Positions 10,633 to 22,408 of a stretch of 64,000 bases of DNA are shown piece by piece. Numbering within the stretch: position 1 is the first letter of the stretch; every line of letters starts with the position of its first letter. The translations under genes and the position numbers were made by a program. Origin of the DNA: Gamsiella multidivaricata. Taxonomy: Eukaryota; Mortierellomycota; Mortierellomycetes; Mortierellales; Mortierellaceae. The stretch is taken from positions 124,001 to 188,000 of the forward strand of contig NW_026251720.1 of NCBI RefSeq assembly GCF_025024155.1, read 5' to 3'. The notes under the pieces were generated by a model that saw only the letters and a list, made by a program, of their open reading frames with translations, made no database searches and had not been told where the DNA came from.

Positions 10633-13600
10633 ATGGGTTCCCAGGGAGCCGCCAATGTCTTGTCTCACTTTACACAGCAACACCAGTCTGAAGCCCACGC
10701 CCTGAAGGTATCCAACACAACCACAGCAACACTTGTAGCAGCAGCCCCAGCAACAAAACCAGCGACTGCGCCTCCGAAACGAGTGCCTCAGCAACTTCAC
10801 GAAGCCCTGGGCCCATCCCCACCCTTCTCCTCCTCCTCTGCTCACATGAAACCCGGTCCCCATCCCCAACAATCCTCCCCTGCCGCGGGGTCCCAACGGA
10901 TGCCCGATCAGCCTATACCCCGCCCCAAAAAGTACATGGGCCACTATGATATTGCGGACAGAACCTTCCAGTTGCTCTCTAGGTAATTACGCAACGCAGA
11001 TCAAGAATAAAGGCGATCCTGAAAAGCATTCTAATATCTTATCGTCTTAAAGAGAACGGTATTTACTAAGCAGGGGGGGTTTTTTTTGCTATTGAACAAC
11101 CTAGGCACCGAGCAGCAGCGTGTATCCTTTTTTGGTCCTTGACAATCCTGCTTGATATTCTCCTCCAACTGCCCATCGAATGGTTTTTTTTATTCTATTT
11201 CATCCTTGCCTTGATCTTCCGCATCTTCTTCATTGGAGGCCATATCGTTCTGATCTCGATCGGTGCAATGTGTGTCTCAAATGCCGTCGTTTATTACACG
11301 GTTCCCTTCAGCTTCACGTCGCCCTTTGCAACAGGAGTAGCGTTTGGGCTGATGGTCAGTCTGATACACGGTCTGAACCTCAAGGGTGTCATCCTTGCCA
11401 TGACCATGTATATGCTGAAGCCATACATCGAGAAGCAGAACCTGATTGCCGCCCTAAATCCGCCAACTGTTCCCTCGATCGTATTCTTGGCACCTCTGGC
11501 ATCCTTCTGCTCTGCATTCGGCGTCTTATGGCTTTTGTATGATCTCTTCGGATACCTTCACGCATCAACGGATGACCTGCGGGACTTTTTTGGTATTACT
11601 CTGCCAGCACCATCAATAGTCACCCTCAAGGATGTGAAGGACAGGAGTGTCACGCTCAACTGGCAGTGCTCCTCCCAGGCGACGATCTCAAAGCACTTGA
11701 TTGAAATCGACGGGCTCATCATCGGCGAGAGTGGGAAGCAGGAAACAAGTGTTGTCATTCAAGGTCTTTATCCCGACAATATTTACCGGATACGACTCTG
11801 GGCAATCACGACCCGCAACTGGAAAACACCAAGCGACTATATCGTCGTTAGGACACTGGCATCTGTCCCTGTAGAACTTGAACTCAGCTCAGGTATATCT
11901 TCGTCTCGATTTAATTCGCACCTCAAGACAATGGAATGGAAACGCACAAAAGTACCGTCGACATTGTCTAATTCGGCTTTTGCGTCTTAACTATTGTTCA
12001 TAACAGCTGAGAACATTCGAAGGGAGAGTGAGCTCATCAAAAAGTTAATCAAGGAAAGCGAGGACATGCATCAACTGAATAAAGAGCCAGAGCAGGACAA
12101 CTTAGCGCCTGAGAGTCAGCCAGTCAAAGCGGGAAAATCGGACTCAGGATCTTCACATGGCTCAGCTTCCACAGGATCTGGATCTCCGCCATCCAGCAGC
12201 GCTATTGTCGCCGCTGTGGAAACTGCGGCCTCTGTAGATGCGAGAGTCCCTAGCCCGTCCATCAGCATTACGGAAGAGCAGATTTCGTCATTGAAGGTTG
12301 AGTTGGAGGGCAAAGAGGCATCTCATGCTCTACTAATTCAGCAACTTGTCGACCACGAGCAACAATATCGGCAACAAGAGGATAGCCTCAAGAGCGAAAT
12401 TGCATCCCTTCGAGAGCAACAGAAACAAGAGGAGGAGCCGCGACAGCTCGCAAAGACCAAATTGAAGGAGCTGCAGGAAAGTCTGAGAGAGGCGGAGACC
12501 CACAAAAGCAAGATGGAGAAGGAGCATCGAATGGAGGTTGACAGGCGACAGAGGATGACAGAGCAACTAGAGGCAAAGCAGAGAAAGCTTGAGTCCCTGG
12601 AGCAAACATTGCGGCAAAATGAGGATAAGCTGCAACAGGAAATGAAGTCCCACCACCAACAGGTACAGGAGCTGGCGGCTAGTCTAAAGATGCGTTCGGA
12701 GGAAGTCAAGGCCGGAGAGTTGTCATTGAAGGCTCTCCAGGATTCACAAAAAACGCTCCGCATGACTATCGAGAGCAAGGAACTCGAACTTCAGACGCTG
12801 CAAGCGACTATCCATTCGCCCAAGGGTCATGTTGCCTGGGAGCAGAAAGTCAAGGGTCTGGATCAAGTCTGTACACAACTGACGAAGCAGCTTGAACAGT
12901 ACAAAGAGGAAAACCAACAATTACAGGAACGACTTGCGGAGGCCACCAAAAACGTCGCCAAAGTGCGATCTACCCGCGAGGTCCGCAAAGCTCAGAATGA
13001 GGCCAGAAAGATGGGCCGTCTCACCGCTTCCGAGGCTTACACTGCGCCAGCGCTTGGGGATCATCAGAGCTTGGATTATGGGTCGAGTTGGGTTAGCGCT
13101 GGCTGGAATCAGAGTCCAGGCACCAAGATTTTAAGCGGACTCTTTCAGGACGACTCGCGTCTGGGAGATGTGAGGCCAACTCCCGTGCGCAAAATAACAG
13201 GCCCTCCCCCTGGGCTCTCGCCGAAGATGGGCACACCGGAAGCAATTAAAGCGAATGGCACCAGTACACAGGGCTATGGACGTGAACGTAAGAATTCAGG
13301 TTCCCAAAGCACATTGCTTGCGCCCGGATCTCCATCACGATCGAGCGCTCAACTCAGTGGCCACCCAAAGCCCCAACGACAAAACTCGGGATTACGGCCA
13401 CGATCTTCATCAATTATGTCTTCGGAGAGTCCGTTTATCGGTGAACCGTCCGGCCTAAACGTCAGCAGATATAGTGACATGATCGAGTCGCCAATCATGG
13501 AATCGAGAGATGATGGAGATCGACTTCAAGGCCTCAGGTCCCGAGCTTCATCCATATCGTCATTGACAGGATTTCAGTCCCCTCTGTTTGAGCCTTCGTT

Positions 13601-14750
13601 CGTGTTCTCCACACATGTTCAACCTCAACTAGATCCAAACGGCACGAATCAGATCTTCCAGCAACCAATACAGAATCGTCAACCAACGCACGGCCGACAG
13701 CAGTCATCTCAGGGCCACAATTTGAGTCCACGGGCTCGATTCCAAGGCGCGGGACAACTTCATTCGCCTCCAGTTATGCATATGCAGTCGCATTGGGGCG
13801 GGTCGAATGCGAAAAGGACCAAAGCTGGACCCGTCTCTGTGGCTGAAGGAGGTCGGCCTTCAATGGCCGAATTCGATGCGCGAACCTCTCCAAGCATTGG
13901 ATCGGGCCAGCCATACAATTATCACCGTTTTTTCGGGTCGTCATCCTCAACAGATCTACCTTCGGATATGTTCTCCAGCACGGGCTCTCCAGGCGATCAC
14001 CAATGGAACGAGCAAAATGTCATAGAGTCCATGTTTGAATCCCCGGAAACGCTTGATCTCAGGCACCATCTCCGTACTGTTGGAAGCCATTCTTCCTTAG
14101 GCTCTCAGTCCAAGATTCTCCCTTCCCATCTCCGTTCAATTTCGACCCCAGGAACGTCATCGCCGCTCTCGTCGCCTACCGCCGGGACGCTACCATCTTT
14201 TCAACCATCGCCACCTCTATGGGATATCAAACCTATTGCTCGGCCTGGCACGTTGGGCCGGATGAATGGCCAAGCGGAAGGCAGCTCGAGCTCCCTCAAC
14301 ATTTCTGACCCGTCATCGCCAACGTCGCCTCACTCCTCGTCGTTTAGCCAGACAGGATCAGGATTTGGTCGCAAGACATTGTTTAAGGATAGTGCCGAGA
14401 GGGGTCTTTGGGGTGGATCTGGAGTTTCATCCATGGACACAGGGTCGTCGTTGCCCGTGGATGCCCTTGTTTTTGCGGATCATTACTTCAGTAATCGTGG
14501 CCACCGTGGATTTGACGCGCCTTCGCCCCTTTCCTCCACTTCCTTTGCCTCGCCGACCACCACGCAGACTAGGTTCGACACTGCCACTGGCAGCGCCTCG
14601 AGGATTGGTATGGGTAGAGGACAAGATGAAAAGATGTCTCAGACTATGAGCTCGACTGGCAACGAATCCGATATTTTTGGATATGGCCTCAAATTGAACC
14701 CGTTCGGATGGACCATTCCGAATGAAGGCGATAACAGCCAGGATAAGTGA
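10633..14750 (+). CDS. multipass membrane protein with FN3 domain, coiled coil and long disordered tail
   Basis: Function not recognised. Exons 10633..10982, 11105..11892 and 12007..14750 give 1293 residues. After a Pro/Ala-rich N-terminus of about 100 residues and a conserved-looking YDIADRTFQLLSRHRAAA, the protein has about five or six hydrophobic segments (11120-11560: ILFWSLTILLDILLQL, FFLFYFILALIF, and others). A fibronectin type III-like beta domain follows (11600-11870: SIVTLKDVKDRSVTLNWQ ... LYPDNIYRIRLWAIT). Exon 3 starts with a charged coiled coil of about 280 residues rich in Gln/Glu/Lys, then about 600 residues of Ser/Pro/Gly-rich, probably disordered sequence with many SP/TP sites. 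The layout suggests an ER or other endomembrane protein presenting FN3 and coiled coil to the cytosol; this is inference. The ATG at 10633 is the first in frame. Confidence 0.85.
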
Positions 14751-15084
14751 CCCAAAGAGGGCAAGTAATTCTCTCCGTATAGCGCATTTGGGTCACCGTG
14801 ATTGCTTATCAGTCAGAGCTTTAAGTACTCTCCTTGGCTCGTTCAAAGGCGATGTTTTTCTTTCTCTCTTTCTTTCCTTTTCCTTTTTTTTTTTTTTTTT
14901 TTTCTTCGCTATTAGCCCAATGCTTCATTGTATTGCGATCGTTGTCTAAATATTGAAATGAAGAGTAACAAAGAGCTATGGCGGTCGTGATCGAAAGTAC
15001 TCGGCCAAAATAATGTCCAGAGATTTGTATGTTTATTGTGCATGAAATGATGAAAAGTCAACTCCCTGCAGAGACTCTTGAGCT
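14751..15084. other. convergent 3' flanks
   Basis: Space between the tail ends of the FN3 membrane protein (plus) and the clathrin-binding protein (minus). Contains a T/C-rich block with a run of about 18 T (14886-14903), probably in the 3' UTR. No gene seen. Confidence 0.4.
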
Positions 15085-16422
15085 TTATTTCAAGTGGAAA
15101 CTAGTCCTAGTTAGGCGCTTTGTTTTTGTGTTCTGCTTCGACTCTGCGTCCTTCAGTTTGGCGGCGCGTCCGACAAGGGAGGCAATCATCTCGTTGTAGC
15201 GTTCCGAATCCATGATCATCTGCTCTCGCTGGTCCAGCCAGTACGTGAGTTCATCAGAAGCATGCCGGGTAAGCTCGGTCAACTGAGCGATGATATCCTT
15301 CATCTCATCGCCTGAGTAGCCGCCCAAGTTTTCTACAACGAGACGAGAACATGGCAAAAGTTAGGGCTAGGACTCATCATGACAGATATAAGACGTGACA
15401 AATGCGTCCAAGGAGCTCTTTTGCAGGTACCTTTCGTGAACTGGCAAAAGGCGTGGGTGGCCTCTATGTCCAAGGGCTTACGCTCCGGAATGGATTCTGT
15501 GCTGATAATCATTGGGGATGATATCTTTGATTTCGCGGAGGATGGACTTGTCAGAGAATTGGGTATAGACGTTGGGGCCGCCATAGTCTGCATGATCATG
15601 GGATAACGAGATTGAGTGTTAGGATAGTGGACACTGTTTTCACAGTATTCTTCATGATCTCGATCCAGAGTAGACTGTTTTTTTTCCCTATATTACCTGC
15701 TGCTCCTTTGCGACGGCCAATCCTAATGAGGCGTAATACTCTTTCCGCAAATTGGAGTACTTCCACTGAAATTGGGGCGCAGCTGAAGCGGCCGATCTCG
15801 TTGGGGAGTTGTTGTCGCCGCCGCCCTGGAAGGACTGTTCGCAAAGCGAGGTCCATAGATCCTGATCCGAAAGAACGGAGGCGGCGTCGATGTTGTCAAG
15901 ATCTGGATTCAGGAGCTGAGGTGAAGATGTATCGTCTGCGAGATCATCGTCGATAGGGTATAGAGCAGAGAGTTTCTCAAGTACGTAAGTTTCGACCTGG
16001 CGAGAGTTGACGGCATTGAAATCCGGCGCTGTCTAGTAGTGGTCGCCGGTAAGTGTCAGCTTTCGTAATGCGGCGCGAATCAAACCACCATTGATAGAGA
16101 CACTTACCTCAATGGGCGCCTCCTCAGTTGACGCTGGTGCTGGTACTTCTGAAGCGGCGGGCTCAGGGGCAGCTCCGAATGCGTCGTTGTCGGCCGCGCC
16201 CTCAAAGTCCCCAAAATCGCCCGAGTCCTGAAAGGCATCGCCGCCTGCAAAGTCGTTAAAGTCCCCAAAATCATCATCCCCGTTGCCGTCGCCAGCCGAC
16301 TGTACCTCGCCAAAATCACCGAATCCATCGTTGTCGTCGCCGAAACCGCCGCCACCGGTGTGAGCATTTGTGTTGCCAAAGCCGTCAGCTGTCCCAAAGT
16401 CGCCAAAGTCGCCAAAGTCGCT

Positions 16423-16453
<31 letters not shown>

Positions 16454-16596
16454 CTGCCCTTGGTGTCATTAGCTGCTCCGAGGTCTCCAAAGCCGTCATC
16501 ATCGGCAGTTGAGACCAGAGGGTCATGCTTCTCGTCCGCCAAGACGGAATGGTTGATTGAGTCGTCCTGGTGGCGATCCTGTAATTCGTCAGACAT
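15085..16596 (-). CDS. aftiphilin-like clathrin-binding protein
   Basis: Probable clathrin/adaptor accessory factor in post-Golgi or endocytic vesicle traffic. Exons 16108..16596, 15697..16032, 15431..15587 and 15085..15332 give 409 residues. The first 163 residues are acidic and repeat FGDF/FGDFG motifs about eight times, which resemble ligands of adaptin ear domains. Exon 2 carries a segment like the aftiphilin clathrin-binding box: SDQDLWTSLCEQSFQG, then QFQWKYSNLRKEYYASLGL (Trp/Leu pair, then Phe-Gln-Trp...Leu-Gly-Leu). The C-terminal exon is helical (ENLGGYSGDEMKDIIAQL onwards). The first exon holds a GTTGTC hexanucleotide repeat (16424-16453) encoding Asn-Asp repeats. The family call rests on the box and the FGDF repeats only. 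Confidence 0.75.
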
Positions 16597-16738
16597 GATG
16601 ATTGATGAAGTTCAAGGTGACGAAGATGGTGTCACGAAGTTGGCGATGCTGGCACCGCAGTGACGTGCTTCTGATGCTTTTGAGCACTTGGTTCTTTTCT
16701 GGTGGCCAGTTTGATCTGGAATCACCTCTCTCAACCCC
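16597..16738. promoter_or_regulatory. 142-bp bidirectional promoter (clathrin binder / POP4)
   Basis: The two start codons are divergent and only 142 bp apart, so both promoters must lie here or extend into the neighbouring coding or leader sequence. No individual element is assigned. Confidence 0.6.
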
Positions 16739-17800
16739 ATGGACAACCAGGACCGATCCGACCTCAGTCTCTACAGCCGACTGCCAGAGAACATTCAGAG
16801 GAGTGCCGGATTGGAGAATGATGTAAATTATTGCAGCTTTATTTACAGCGTTTGTTGGTCGTTCGCTTTTGCAAGGAATTCACCATTATTACGGTCCTTT
16901 CCCTATAGTCTCTGACACAGTCCACAGGAGAATCGTCATCGGCGGCGTTCGTTCCCAAATATGTCGAGAACTCTGTCGTAGGAGGATTCGAGACCGAACA
17001 GGTGTACAACACAAAGGTCAGGAATAAGGTCTTTTTGCTCGACAATCCTGCCAAGGAAAAGCAGAAGCGACGCAGGAGAACCAATAAGTCGAAGGCGCTG
17101 ACTGCCAAGGAGAAAAGGGCCATGGACGTATACAACATCCCAGTCGAGTCTCGAAAGTACGTTTCATTCATCGCTTTGTTTCATTCGCATGCTGGATGTT
17201 GTCTTCTGATAGGGCAGCGATATCTTTATGGATTCCCAATAGATACGAGCTGTTTCTCCCGCTACATGAGCTCTGGAAGGGATACATCGAAGAACTATTT
17301 GGCGCGACGAACCCAGTAGGATTCACTCAGAAATTACTCAAGGCGGATTTCCATGGAGCCATCATTACAGGTATATCTTTCGGCTTTGTTTTCAATTCAT
17401 AATCGGCATCGATATCGCAAAAGAGCCATGCTAACGTGAGGCTTTCTGGGATCCGGTGTGGACAATGGGTTGGTAGTGACGCGGTCGAAATGTCCATCCT
17501 ATGTTGGGGCTAGCGGGATTGTTGCTCAGGAGACCGAAAACGTCTTCAAGATCATCACACCTAACAATGCTCTGTTAGGTAAATGCAACTCCTTGCCGCA
17601 TTTCCTGTCGTTGTTCTGTTTGAACCACTGTCTCTGACCTAAAGCTCCCACTGGTACATATAGTGATTCCGAAGACGAATAATGTGTTCAAGATTCATAT
17701 CCGCGATTCGATCTTTACATTGCATGGAAATCAGTTTCGCTACCGGGCCTCGCAGAGGAGCTCCAAAAAGTTCAAATCAAAACCGACTATTGATCTGTAA
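16739..17800 (+). CDS. POP4: RNase P/MRP protein subunit Pop4 (Rpp29)
   Basis: Protein subunit of RNase P and RNase MRP, which mature tRNA 5' ends and pre-rRNA in the nucleus/nucleolus. Exons 16739..16822, 16909..17156, 17243..17370, 17477..17578 and 17664..17800 give 232 residues, typical for fungal Pop4. The Sm-like Rpp29 domain is evident: YELFLPLHELWKGYIEELFG, then LLKADFHGAIITVTRSKCPS, YVGASGIVAQETENVFKI and VIPKTNNVFKIHI. A basic KQKRRRRTNKSKALT segment precedes the domain. The end reads KKFKSKPTIDL. The gene is divergent from the clathrin-binding protein and tail-to-tail with the CaM kinase (197 bp between stops). Confidence 0.92.
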
Positions 17801-17997
17801 TCATGCACCTCTGCCGGTACTCTCGCATTTTCTTGTAACATAGCATCCACAGCAAAATAAAATAAAAAATAAAATAAAATAAAATCCCATTCACACAAGG
17901 ACCATAGGTGTGTAAGAGGTTGATTTTATTCCGCATCACCTTGCGAAGCTGACAGATGCGTTGCCTGCTGAATAGATACTACTATAGTGCGACAACT

Positions 17998-20039
17998 CTA
18001 CACCATATCCACATCGCCTTGATGAAGCACATGCGAAACATCTTCAGGGTGCACATGTCCGAGCTGATTCTGGAGCGCACGCATTTTGTTTGCGGCCTTA
18101 ACTGCCTGTACCGCATTACGGAATTTACTCCGGGCGTTCATACGGGCCACCATATTCGGCAACAAGTCATGTTGCTCCACGCCATCCATGTCTGTAGATC
18201 CGATAGGATCCTGTCCATGCGGGTACTGGTTCTCTGCTGGCTGCTGCTGATGGCTAAGGGATGGTTCTGTCTGCGAGAGTTGGGCTAACCAGGGGTGTTC
18301 GAGTGCTTCTTTGGCAGTCATGCGACGGCTAGGGTCCACAGTTAGCAATCCATTCACAAAGGACCGCGCTATTTCGGAAAGAAAGATGAAAAGACACGAA
18401 TGCATTTTGGGTCAGATAACCGATCTCAATTTGAGGGAAAAAAAAAGCTTTGTTTCCTAGGACTGTTGTCCTCTGGTCAGCGAAAGGTAATGTTTTCTAT
18501 TTATCGTACCTGTGTCTGAAACGCCTTGCCAGAACTCAATGGGTTCGAATTGATACTGAGCGTTTAGGATAGCATGCATCTCGTCCATACTGCTCTGACA
18601 GTCAAAGGGCGTGTAACCGCAGAGTAAGAAGTAGGTGATCACACCCAGGGCCCACATGTCGACAGGTTTCCCATGCCCAGATTTTTTGAATATCTCTGGT
18701 GCCTGCCACGAAGGAAAAAAAAGGGGGGGGGAGGAGGAGAAGGGAGGAGAGGGCAATAATGGTGAGTCGAGCCAAGTTGGTATATGGAGAAACGACTCTC
18801 GAAAACGCAACAGAAGGAAGGAAATGTTCATTACCATGTATCCAGGTGTTCCACAAGTTGTGGTGAGGAGATGAAATTTCTCGTGGTCAATGATCCTTGA
18901 TAGACCAAAGTCTGCAATCATCAGCTCACTATCCTCGGCCTTCGTCTTGAAGAGAAGGTTTTCTGGCTATTTTAGATGTGACATAATGAGAACATGCGAT
19001 ATGGCGATAACGAATATCCTGCTGTAAAGATCCTACGATCCCCCTATTTGCGGTCACTACCTTCAAGTCTACATGGAGTATATCAAAGCAAAAGAGAAAG
19101 ATTGAGCAACCAAGTCCGTTCATATCACGAAAACGGAATAACAAGTGTCGGATTGTTACCTCGATGAACAATTCCCTGATCATGTAGATATGCGACCGCG
19201 CTGCAGATCGTCTGGACAATATTGGCAGCATCCCGTTCATAATAGTTGCCCTTACTGCAAATCCTGTCAAATAGCTCGCCTCCCTCGGCCAACTCGGTTA
19301 CCAGATACACTAAATCGACCACCAGGAGCAACAATAAGCAATATCGACAGGACGGTCAGTATGTTTATGTGGATGGTCTTTCGTCTTTATCCATCCTGCC
19401 CCTCCTCCGCTTCTTCCTCCCTATTCTCCTCTTCCTCAACTTTAGTAGAAACGCCCTGGCCGCGCCAACTCCGTGCTTTTGTGTTCACTTACGGTTATTG
19501 AGCGTTTCGAAAGAATCGGCCAGGGTTAGGATGTTGGCGTGGCCGACGGAGATACGGCGGAGAACTGCAATCTCGTTCCGAATCATGTGCTCCTTTCCCT
19601 CCATGAGTTTCTTGCTAATGACTTTGACGGCATATTTCCTTCCTGTCTCAATCTGTTCATCCGAAGTCGCACCAAATTCAAAGAGGAGAAATCTGGTCAG
19701 GGATGAAGGTTACGAAACAATTTGCTGATTATTGTCACAGTCGTTGTATCCCTGAACGCCCAATTGACCCTCGTTTTTTTTTGTCCTGAACGGATGCGCT
19801 GTGGTGGAGAGAACTTACGCTGACGGCCTCTACAAGAAAGTGATAATATTCAAGAAGGAAAAAGATGCCTTGTTAGCTATTATGCCCCTCCGAAAGTCAA
19901 GACGGAGCAATTGAGCGGTATTGGTGCCTTCGTTCAGCCCAAGAGACCTACCCTTCACAACAGCATAGGTTCCCTCGCCGAGGATACGGCCGGTTTTGTA
20001 TTTACAGGGGACGATCGTTGGAGCAGCTGTGACAGACAT
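17998..20039 (-). CDS. calcium/calmodulin-dependent protein kinase (CaMKI-like)
   Basis: Ser/Thr kinase that responds to Ca2+/calmodulin in the cytosol. Eight exons (19952..20039, 19819..19829, 19493..19652, 19160..19309, 19061..19068, 18835..18966, 18510..18702, 17998..18368) give 370 residues. Motifs are ILGEGTYAVVK (glycine loop), YAVKVISK (ATP lysine), ELAEGGELFDRI, HRDLKPENLLF with catalytic Asp137, DFGLSRI, CGTPGYMAPEIF and WALGVITYFLLCGYTPFD. The C-terminal segment ARSKFRNAVQAVKAANKM fits the autoinhibitory/calmodulin-binding helix of fungal Cmk proteins. Two microexons (11 nt and 8 nt) are required: without the 8-nt exon the HRDLKPEN loop is broken, and its Asp codon is split across the junction. 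It resembles fungal CMK1/CMK2; which orthologue is unclear. Confidence 0.9.
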
Positions 20040-20604
20040 GGTTTATTGAGCGCGTGGATAATTAAATGTAGCTGATTTGTTCTGTTCCTGTTTCTGTAGC
20101 GGGGCTGTCGCGTGGGTGTGATGAATACGTCCTGGAGTCGTACGTTTGCTAGCTGGCTGACAAATTGTGCGCGTGGTTCCTGGCGGCCGACAGCAGTATG
20201 GAGGAGGCGATGTCGATGTCAAGAGGTGAATGAGGTTGAAGAGATGACATCTGTTCCTCGTTTTTATAAATCCAGGGTTCTATTTTTGGCGTCTGTGAAG
20301 CCCGTCCAACCTTCTTTGAAGCTTCGCCTGTGAATCCGTTTTAGGCTTTGCTTTGCTCCTGTTGGACTACAGTTCATTCTGGGGCCATGTGCACACACAC
20401 ACACACACACATATATACATATGTATATATATACAACTGCGGCAACCTATTTGTGGCATCCACAGTGCAAACCATTCCTATCTTTGATGACATCCACAGC
20501 AAAGAAAAAAAAACTTTCGATATATATATATATATATATATATTTACGTACTGCAAGTTGAATAATAGCTAATCTACAAAAAAGAACAAAACGTCGATGT
20601 TTGT
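20040..20604. promoter_or_regulatory. CaM kinase upstream region with (CA)n/(TA)n repeats
   Basis: Left part: presumed CaM kinase promoter. Right part: 3' flank of the MFS gene, with a (CA)n-(TA)n run at about 20391-20433 and a (TA)n run at about 20520-20543. No gene supported. Confidence 0.45.
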
Positions 20605-22408
20605 CTACAGTTCGTGGCTCTCCTCCGTAGTCTTTGCCGCCATATAAGCTCCCTGGCGGTTAGGATCCAACGCGCGACAAAGGATCGCCAGCCCGCCAAC
20701 AAAGCTCAACAGCGCACAGATCTGGAAGATCTGGCTCACGGGCAGACTATCGACGTGCAAGAGGATCGCGCACACCGCAAAGTTCATCGGCACGCGCAAG
20801 AACGCCATCACGCCCGTCCGGTTCTGCTCTGGGATCGCCTGGGCCTTCAAGGTACCGATCGAGGGGAAGTACATGCCCGTTGTGAACTCGAACAGCAGGA
20901 ATGAAAAGATGGTATAGGCACTATTGTTGGTGTTGACCACGATGAAGCAGAAGGACGCGCCGGCGACTAAGAGAGCAAGCGACAGAAGGTTCTCGGTGAG
21001 GACATTCTTGTTGGACAGGTACTTGAAGGCTAGAGATCCGAGCATGCTGCAGAACATCATGACCGAGAAGAGATAGCCCAGAGGGAAGGGTGCGACCGAG
21101 CCGGTCGAGTTCTTGATCGAGCTCTCCAATGCAGGTGTGTACAGAAGCACAAAAGTGTACATGCAGCACTCAAACACTGTCTGCGCGAGTCCTAATGACA
21201 AGATGTTGATATCTAGCCAGCAAGCAAGAACGTCGACAGACGATTAAATTGCCAGTTTTCTTTAACATGCTTTCATGTTCAGATGCGGGCGCAAAGCGGT
21301 CATAAAACACGGTCCTTCCCTACCGCTCTTGAGGACAACAAGACCTTCAAGCATGCTCTTGAACACAGACCCAGTGGTGTTGGTTTTGCTCTCTCCAAAG
21401 TTCTCCTCCCACGAGCTCGAAATCAAGAGCGCAGCTAAAAGCAAAGTGCCTGCACTGACCACAAAGGGGGCAGCAAGGGAGCCGGACCACTCGACCGCGA
21501 TGTTGGCAACAATTCCAGCAAGAATGGCGACCAATCCGTTTAGGAAGATGGCGGTGCTGAAAGTTGCGCCAATCAGAGCTGGGGCGAAGCCTATATAAAA
21601 ATAATTGAGCAATAGAGACATTTAGGTACACTCGTTTCGGGCGAAGACGAGAACAATCTTAATAAAAAGTTTCCTTCGATTGGTGCAACCTACCCTTGCG
21701 CTGATGCTGGGAAATGTACCAGGCCTCAAAGACGCAGTAAAGCAACGCTGTGCTCAATCCGCTCAGCAGATGACTGAGGATCAGGTACTGGTAGTTCTGG
21801 GAGAGGCGAATCAAGCTGGCGGTTGAGGATGTGCAGCAGAACAACAGAGCCATGCGCTTGCGACCCCTACACAGACGGACACGGGAGATGTGTGCAACAA
21901 CGACAACGACAACAACAACAACAACAACAAAATAGAATTCAAGGAATCGATTAATGATTGTGGAGAAGATGGCAAAAAGACGACCAATGTTCTTGCAGCA
22001 ATCGATTGGCACAGACATCCTGATAATCATGCAAGATCCAGCTCTTACCAGACATCGGCCGTGTTAGCAATGACCGTTCCAAAGACAGCACTGCTCACAA
22101 AGCCCACGATGAAGAGGACAGCAATGTCGTACATCTCGAAGCCATGGCTCTGATACAGCACGTAGAGGTAAGGGCCCTGCAACCAGTCGCTCACTAGGAA
22201 AAGGATGAGGGAGGTTAGCAGTAGTTGAATCAGCGATTGAACAGCGATTGAACAGCAATTGAGGCATTGAGGCGACGAACTAGACCAAACAGAAGCAATA
22301 AGGCGACGCAGATAAAGTGTTTGTTTGATCCTTACTCATCACTGTCAGGTACACTGCCAGGTAGTTATTCCTGAACTTTGAGAACGATTCGTTCGCTGTC
22401 GTAATCAT
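20605..22408 (-). CDS. MFSD5-like major facilitator (molybdate-anion transporter family)
   Basis: Multipass carrier of the MFSD5/Mot2 branch of the major facilitator superfamily; members have been linked to molybdate uptake. Exons 22336..22408, 22049..22193, 21694..21866, 21324..21590 and 20605..21212 give 421 residues. Signature stretches are SDWLQGPYLYVLYQSHGFE, ADVWGRKRMALLFC, SHLLSGLSTALLYCVFEAWY, TVFECCMYTFVLLYTPAL and FEFTTGMYFPSIGTLKAQAI, all matching MFSD5 positions. The chosen ATG leaves a short cytosolic N-terminus (KFRNNYLAVYL) and omits the first membrane helix that animal MFSD5 carries upstream, so a 5' exon may be missed or the fungal form may start later. The third intron holds a GTT/GTC triplet repeat (21896-21930, read as CAA/GAC on plus). 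Confidence 0.85.

Noticed and set aside
12333..12778. Overlapping minus-strand frames opposite the coiled coil of the FN3 protein
   Set aside because: Antisense shadows of a Glu/Gln-rich repeat-like coding region; no splice sites or domains of their own.
16424..16453. GTTGTC hexamer run considered as a CRISPR-like or minisatellite array
   Set aside because: Simple in-frame codon repeat for Asn-Asp inside the clathrin-binding protein; no spacers.
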